Translations under genes and position numbers: made by a program
Notes under the pieces: model-generated
What the model was told of the DNA's origin: nothing
Database searches by the model: none
Seen by the model: the letters and a program-made list of their open reading frames with translations, nothing else
Assembly: GCF_002339505.1 (NCBI RefSeq)
Contig: NZ_DDJO01000001.1
Coordinates: 95,747 to 104,840, forward strand
Direction: 5' to 3'
From: Corynebacterium sp. UBA2622
GTDB lineage: Bacteria > Actinomycetota > Actinomycetes > Mycobacteriales > Mycobacteriaceae
Length of the DNA stretch: 9,094 bases
In this document: piece after piece, positions 6,466 through 9,094 of the stretch
Numbering within the stretch: position 1 is the stretch's first letter
Layout: each line of letters starts with the position of its first letter

Positions 6466-6489
6466 GGCGGAAACCGTACACGATAGGCT
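6461..6489 (+). promoter_or_regulatory. Predicted promoter of the rimP-nusA cluster (leaderless start)
   Basis: TAGGCT at 6484-6489 is a strong actinobacterial -10 form and sits 7 nt before the ATG at 6497. A -35-like TTCACG lies at 6461-6466 with a 17-bp spacer. The predicted start is A6497, giving a leaderless rimP mRNA; no Shine-Dalgarno is present. The -35 overlaps the start codon of the divergent lipoprotein gene, so the two promoters probably compete or are co-regulated. Confidence 0.6.
6473..6478 (-). promoter_or_regulatory. Predicted -10 element of the lipoprotein gene (leaderless start)
   Basis: On the minus strand this reads TACGGT (TANNNT pattern), exactly 7 nt before the GTG at 6465, predicting a leaderless transcript. 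A second TANNNT match (TATCGT, 6480-6485) lies just upstream and would give a start within the spacer. No clear -35 is seen. Confidence 0.42.
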
Positions 6490-6496
6490 GAACACC

Positions 6497-7045
6497 ATGG
6501 CATTTCCCGGAGTCGAGACCCTCACCGAACTCATCCGCCCCCTCGCGGAACGCAACGGAATGGACGTCGAGAGCGTCCGCACCGTCAAGGCGGGAAGGAA
6601 GTCGCAGGTGGTGATCGCCCTGGACTCCGACACCCACCCCACCCTCGACGAGCTCGAGGCCGTCTCCACCGAGATCGGGGAGCTTTTCGACGCCCACGAG
6701 GACGCGGGGGAGGTCAACTTCGGTGCCGGATACACCCTCGAGGTCACCACACCGGGCGTGGACCTGCCCCTGACGCTGATGCGCCACTGGCGCCGCAACC
6801 GGGGCCGCAGGGTGAGGGTGGGGGAGGACCTCTACCGTATCGGTGCCCTCGACGAGACCGCGGGAACCGTCGTGCTCGTCGGCACGGGAAAGACCCCAAC
6901 AGTGCACCTGCGCACGGTTTCCGAACTGCCCCCGGCGGTGGTAGAAGTGGAGTTCAACAACCCGCCCGCAGCCGAGATGGAGCTGGCGGAGAAGTCGTAC
7001 GACGAGGCCGCGTCCCTGGCCTCCGATGGAGAGGAAGACAAGTGA
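6497..7045 (+). CDS. rimP: Ribosome maturation factor RimP
   Basis: 182 residues, typical for actinobacterial RimP. It assists late maturation of the 30S subunit in the cytoplasm. The N-terminal alpha/beta domain is residues 1-90, ending in the hallmark YTLEVTTPGVDLPLT (79-93); the stretch RHWRRNRGRRV (96-106) leads into an SH3-like C-terminal domain (about 95-155), then an acidic tail (about 160-182). In this motif most homologues have VDRPL, here VDLPL. ATG 6497 gives a normal N-terminus (MAFPGVETLTELIRPL); the open frame upstream runs antisense to the lipoprotein signal peptide and is not coding. The stop overlaps the nusA start (GTGA), indicating translational coupling. It is the first gene of the cluster. 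Confidence 0.95.
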   Translation: MAFPGVETLTELIRPLAERNGMDVESVRTVKAGRKSQVVIALDSDTHPTLDELEAVSTEIGELFDAHEDAGEVNFGAGYTLEVTTPGVDLPLTLMRHWRRNRGRRVRVGEDLYRIGALDETAGTVVLVGTGKTPTVHLRTVSELPPAVVEVEFNNPPAAEMELAEKSYDEAASLASDGEEDK

Positions 7046-8043
7046 ATATTGACCTCAGCGCGCTCAAGGCCATCGAGACGCAGCAGGGCATCCCGGTCGA
7101 CGACCTGCTGACCACGATCGCCGAGGCCCTCCTCCGGGCTTACCGGGAGTACCGCGAGGCGCCGGCCGCCCCCAACGAGAGGGCGCGCGTGGACATCGAC
7201 ACGGACACCGGCGACGTGGCCGTCATCCTCGCCACGCTTGGCGACGACGGCGAAACCGTCTCCGAGAAGGACGTCACCCCGGTGAACTTCTCCCGCTTGG
7301 GTGCTCCCGCCGTGCGCAGCGCCATCGTCGACCGGATGAGGGCGATGGAGGCGGGCCGCGTCTTCTCCGAGTACTCCGAATTCGAGGGCAAGGTTGTCTC
7401 GGGCGTCGTCCAGCGCGACGCGAGCGCCGAATCCCGCGGCATCATCGTGGTCCAGCTCGGCACCGAACAGGACCCGCAGGACGGCATCCTCCTTCCGGCG
7501 GAGCAGATCCCGGGTGAAAAGCTCACGCACGGCGACCGCGTCAAGGCCTACGTCGTGGGAGTAAACCGGGGCGACCGGAAGGTGCAGATCAACCTTTCCC
7601 GCACCCACCCGGAGCTCGTGCGGGGGTTGTTCGCGCTCGAGGTGCCCGAAGTCGCGGACGGCACCGTCGAGATCGTCTCCATCGCCCGCGAGGCGGGCCA
7701 CCGCTCCAAGGTCGCGGTGAGGGGAACCGTCAAGGGTGTCAACGCGAAGGGTGCGTGTATCGGCCCGCGCGGGGCGCGCGTGACCACCGTGATGAAGGAG
7801 CTCGGCGGGGAGAAGATCGACATCATTGACTACTCGGAGGACCCGGGCCAGTACGTGGGGAACTCCCTCGCTCCCTCGAAGGTGGTGCGCGTGGAGGTAC
7901 TAGACCTGGAGGCCCAGACCGCGAAGGTGACGGTGCCGGATTACCAGCTCTCCCTCGCCATCGGGAAAGAAGGGCAGAACGCCCGCCTCGCCGCCCGCCT
8001 GACCGGGTGGAAGATCGACATCCACTCCGACGCGGCGGAGTAG
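7042..8043 (+). CDS. nusA: Transcription termination/antitermination factor NusA (short actinobacterial form)
   Basis: 333 residues, the short form seen in actinobacteria without the two C-terminal acidic repeats of E. coli NusA. It binds RNA polymerase and nascent RNA, affecting pausing, termination and rRNA antitermination. Domains: N-terminal RNAP-binding domain about 1-105; S1 domain about 112-187 (EFEGKVVSGVVQRD ... DRKVQINLSRTHP); KH1 about 205-275 with the G-P-R-G loop at 241-244 and ELGGEKIDIIDYS; KH2 about 283-330 with the G-K-E-G loop at 308-311 and NARLAARLTGWKIDI. Starts with GTG inside the rimP stop overlap, with AGAGGA 6 nt upstream inside rimP. The stop at 8043 is followed by a 171-bp gap that breaks the otherwise tight cluster. 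Confidence 0.97.
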   Translation: MNIDLSALKAIETQQGIPVDDLLTTIAEALLRAYREYREAPAAPNERARVDIDTDTGDVAVILATLGDDGETVSEKDVTPVNFSRLGAPAVRSAIVDRMRAMEAGRVFSEYSEFEGKVVSGVVQRDASAESRGIIVVQLGTEQDPQDGILLPAEQIPGEKLTHGDRVKAYVVGVNRGDRKVQINLSRTHPELVRGLFALEVPEVADGTVEIVSIAREAGHRSKVAVRGTVKGVNAKGACIGPRGARVTTVMKELGGEKIDIIDYSEDPGQYVGNSLAPSKVVRVEVLDLEAQTAKVTVPDYQLSLAIGKEGQNARLAARLTGWKIDIHSDAAE

Positions 8044-8214
8044 GCGGGCCGCGGTCCCAGGCAGCCTGCCTGAAGGGGGAGTACAAAAACCGCGGAAAAT
8101 GGCGTAAGGTGAACTACGGCTTAAAACACGCTGACCATGTCGGGCCCACGGGGCCTGCTGTGAGGGCGTGGCGACGTAGGCGGGCGCACTGACGCACCCG
8201 CAGGAAGGACGTGG
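8044..8214 (+). promoter_or_regulatory. nusA-ylxR leader: possible internal promoter and hairpins
   Basis: The middle of this gap (about 8081-8130) is clearly more A/T-rich than its surroundings. TACAAA (8082-8087) and TAAGGT (8105-8110), 17 bp apart, could form an internal promoter with a start near 8117, leaving a leader of about 98 nt. That leader can form a hairpin with arms at 8141-8147 and 8151-8157 around a 3-nt loop (one G-U pair), and a weaker one with GCGGG (8180-8184) and CCCGC (8197-8201) ending right at the ylxR Shine-Dalgarno. Neither is followed by a T-run, so they are not simple terminators. An 8-codon ORF (ATG 8137 to TGA 8163) covers the first hairpin. Confidence 0.35.
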
Positions 8215-8547
8215 ATGAACTCGAGTGACCGGGCCGGAAAGGCACGCTCAACTCCCGTTCGAACACGCACGTGCATCGCCACCCGCCGCACGGCACACGA
8301 TTCGGAGCTGCTGAGGCTCGTCGCGGACCCGGAGGGGACCGGGCGGGTGCTGGCGGATCCGGCGCGCTCACTTCCCGGAAGGGGAGCGTGGATCACCCCG
8401 ACATGGGAGGCGTTCGAGCTGGCGGAGAATCGTCGGGCATTTGCCCGCGCTCTCCGCATGACCACTCCGGTGGATGTCGGTCATGTACGGACGTACCTCG
8501 CGGAAACCGCGGGAGACCCACCACAACCAAGGAAGACCGAACACTGA
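8215..8547 (+). CDS. ylxR: YlxR family (DUF448) RNA-binding protein
   Basis: 110 residues. YlxR is a small cytoplasmic protein almost always found between nusA and infB; it has been described as nucleoid-associated or regulatory in Bacillus and as an RNase P partner in some reports. Hallmarks: RTRTCIATRR (16-25), the LPGRGAW motif (53-59) and RRAFARALR (73-81). Most homologues have a second Cys three residues after the first (RTCxxCR); here that residue is Thr23, so C20 is the only cysteine and a metal-binding pair is absent. ATG 8215 is supported by AGGAAGG (8202-8208), 6 nt upstream. The last about 20 residues are a Pro-rich, polar tail. The stop codon shares its A with an ATG that begins a chain of micro-ORFs. 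Confidence 0.9.
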   Translation: MNSSDRAGKARSTPVRTRTCIATRRTAHDSELLRLVADPEGTGRVLADPARSLPGRGAWITPTWEAFELAENRRAFARALRMTTPVDVGHVRTYLAETAGDPPQPRKTEH

Positions 8548-8601
8548 TGAGAACGCAACCATGAAGCAGCATCAGCGATGAAAGTCACTGCCAAAGTCTA
8601 G
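8547..8601 (+). other. Chain of three overlapping micro-ORFs between ylxR and infB
   Basis: ATG 8547 overlaps the ylxR stop and encodes MRTQP, ending TGA 8562-8564. ATG 8561 overlaps that stop and encodes MKQHQR, ending TGA 8579-8581. ATG 8578 overlaps that in turn and encodes MKVTAKV, ending TAG 8599-8601. Each start overlaps the preceding stop by one to four bases, the arrangement of translational coupling. None has its own clear Shine-Dalgarno. The peptides have no recognisable function; the chain may be chance or may move ribosomes through the infB leader. The remaining 54 nt to the infB start contain only its Shine-Dalgarno. Confidence 0.3.
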
Positions 8602-8655
8602 GGGTCAGCAGCCTTCCGCGGCCGTTGCCCTCTAGCACCAACCAAGAGGAGACAC

Positions 8656-9094
8656 GTGCCCGGAAAGCTACGCGTACACGAACTTGCAAAACAGCTCGGC
8701 GTAACAAGTAAGGAACTGCTCGCCACGCTCAAGGAGCAGGGCGAATTCGTCAAAACCGCATCGTCGACCATCGAACCGCCGGTGGTCAAGAAGATGAGGT
8801 CGTTCTACGGGGAGAAGTCCGGCGGCGGCCAGACCGACACCAAGTCCGGTTCGGCAGCCCCTCAGGCTGGCGCCCCTAAGCCCGGTGGCCCCAAACCGGG
8901 TGCGCCTAAGCCGGCGGCCAAGGCCGCCGAGGCAGCGGCATCCGCCACTGCTGCCACGGGTGGAGCGAAGCCGGGGGCCGCGAAGCCCGCCGCCTCCAAG
9001 CCTGCCCCGGCGGCCGCCAAGCCCGCGGCCGCCAAGCCCGGCACCCCGGCGTCCCCGAAGGGTGCCCCGCAGGCCCCGGCCGCCACCAACGCGC
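8656..9094 (+). CDS. infB: Translation initiation factor IF-2, N-terminal part (truncated by the window edge)
   Basis: Only the first 146 residues of a protein usually over 900 residues long in actinobacteria are present; the GTPase domains lie beyond the window. IF-2 is the GTPase that brings fMet-tRNA to the 30S subunit and promotes 50S joining. Residues 4-50 are the IF2_N domain (LRVHELAKQLGVTSKELLATL, then IEPPVVKKMRSFYG), characteristic of the actinobacterial protein. Residues about 55-146 are the low-complexity Ala/Pro/Lys/Gly-rich extension. GTG 8656 is the start: GAGGAG ends 4 nt upstream and the sequence begins MPGKLRVHEL as in homologues. It is the fourth gene of the rimP cluster, 108 bp after ylxR. 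Confidence 0.96.
   Translation, partial: MPGKLRVHELAKQLGVTSKELLATLKEQGEFVKTASSTIEPPVVKKMRSFYGEKSGGGQTDTKSGSAAPQAGAPKPGGPKPGAPKPAAKAAEAAASATAATGGAKPGAAKPAASKPAPAAAKPAAAKPGTPASPKGAPQAPAATNA
8875..9039 (+). repeat. Lys-Pro repeat region of IF-2
   Basis: Residues 74-128 of IF-2 contain eight Lys-Pro dipeptides at intervals of mostly 5 residues (for example PKPGGPKPGAPKP and AKPAAAKP), separated by Ala and Gly. Such disordered basic segments are usual in actinobacterial IF-2 and vary in length between strains. The DNA is imperfectly repetitive (AAGCC-type units), so copy-number variation is likely. Confidence 0.7.

Noticed and set aside
6377..6496. 40-residue N-terminal extension of RimP
   Set aside because: It would be antisense to the lipoprotein signal peptide and run through the predicted promoter; RimP homology starts at the ATG at 6497.
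5645..6907. Alternative minus-strand frame over the lipoprotein gene
   Set aside because: Arg/Gly-rich shadow; the other frame has a signal peptide, lipobox and DUF4439 pattern.
8109..8192. 27-codon GTG frame (NYGLKHADHVG...) before ylxR
   Set aside because: No Shine-Dalgarno, no -10 at leaderless spacing, and an Arg-rich end; not enough to call a gene.

Overview
The window reads as chromosomal DNA from a high-GC actinobacterium, most likely a Corynebacterium or close relative. The evidence is the strong G/C preference at third codon positions, GTG starts, an IF-2 with the actinobacterial Ala/Pro/Lys-rich N-terminal extension, a short NusA without C-terminal acidic repeats, and the gene order proS / DUF4439 protein / rimP / nusA / ylxR / infB, which matches the Mycobacterium tuberculosis cluster Rv2845c-Rv2839c. 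Nothing resembles an insertion sequence, phage, tRNA, rRNA or CRISPR array.

Layout. Positions 1-268 are non-coding and hold a repeated GATATCACG palindrome, two DnaA-box-like 9-mers and an inverted repeat ending on a start codon. Next, on the plus strand, is a protein joining an AbiEi-antitoxin-like N-terminal part to a DUF559/Vsr-like nuclease domain (269-1192). It converges on, and overlaps by 30 bp, yaaA (minus, 1163-1873), a peroxide-stress protein. A 30-bp spacer separates yaaA from divergent proS (plus, 1904-3685), prolyl-tRNA synthetase. proS converges on, and overlaps by 17 bp, an MMPL/RND-family exporter (minus, 3669-5624). Just upstream of the exporter, in the same direction, is a DUF4439 lipoprotein gene (minus, 5659-6465). 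A 31-bp spacer separates that gene from the divergent rimP-nusA-ylxR-infB cluster (plus, 6497 to the window end), and infB is cut by the edge.

How the genes work together. rimP, nusA, ylxR and infB form the conserved ribosome-maturation, transcription-elongation and translation-initiation cluster, with proS close by. The lipoprotein and exporter probably form a two-gene envelope operon. yaaA and the nuclease-like protein are separate accessory or stress functions.

Most notable points: (i) both short divergent spacers share one design, with two oppositely directed TANNNT hexamers, each exactly 7 nt before a start codon, which predicts four leaderless mRNAs; (ii) the exporter has Asn in place of one of the two membrane Asp residues that form Asp-Tyr proton-relay pairs in MmpL proteins; (iii) a chain of three overlapping micro-ORFs links ylxR to the infB leader; (iv) palindromic motifs lie upstream of the nuclease-like gene. 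I found no complete new defence or mobile system. The closest candidate is the solitary AbiEi-like/DUF559 protein.
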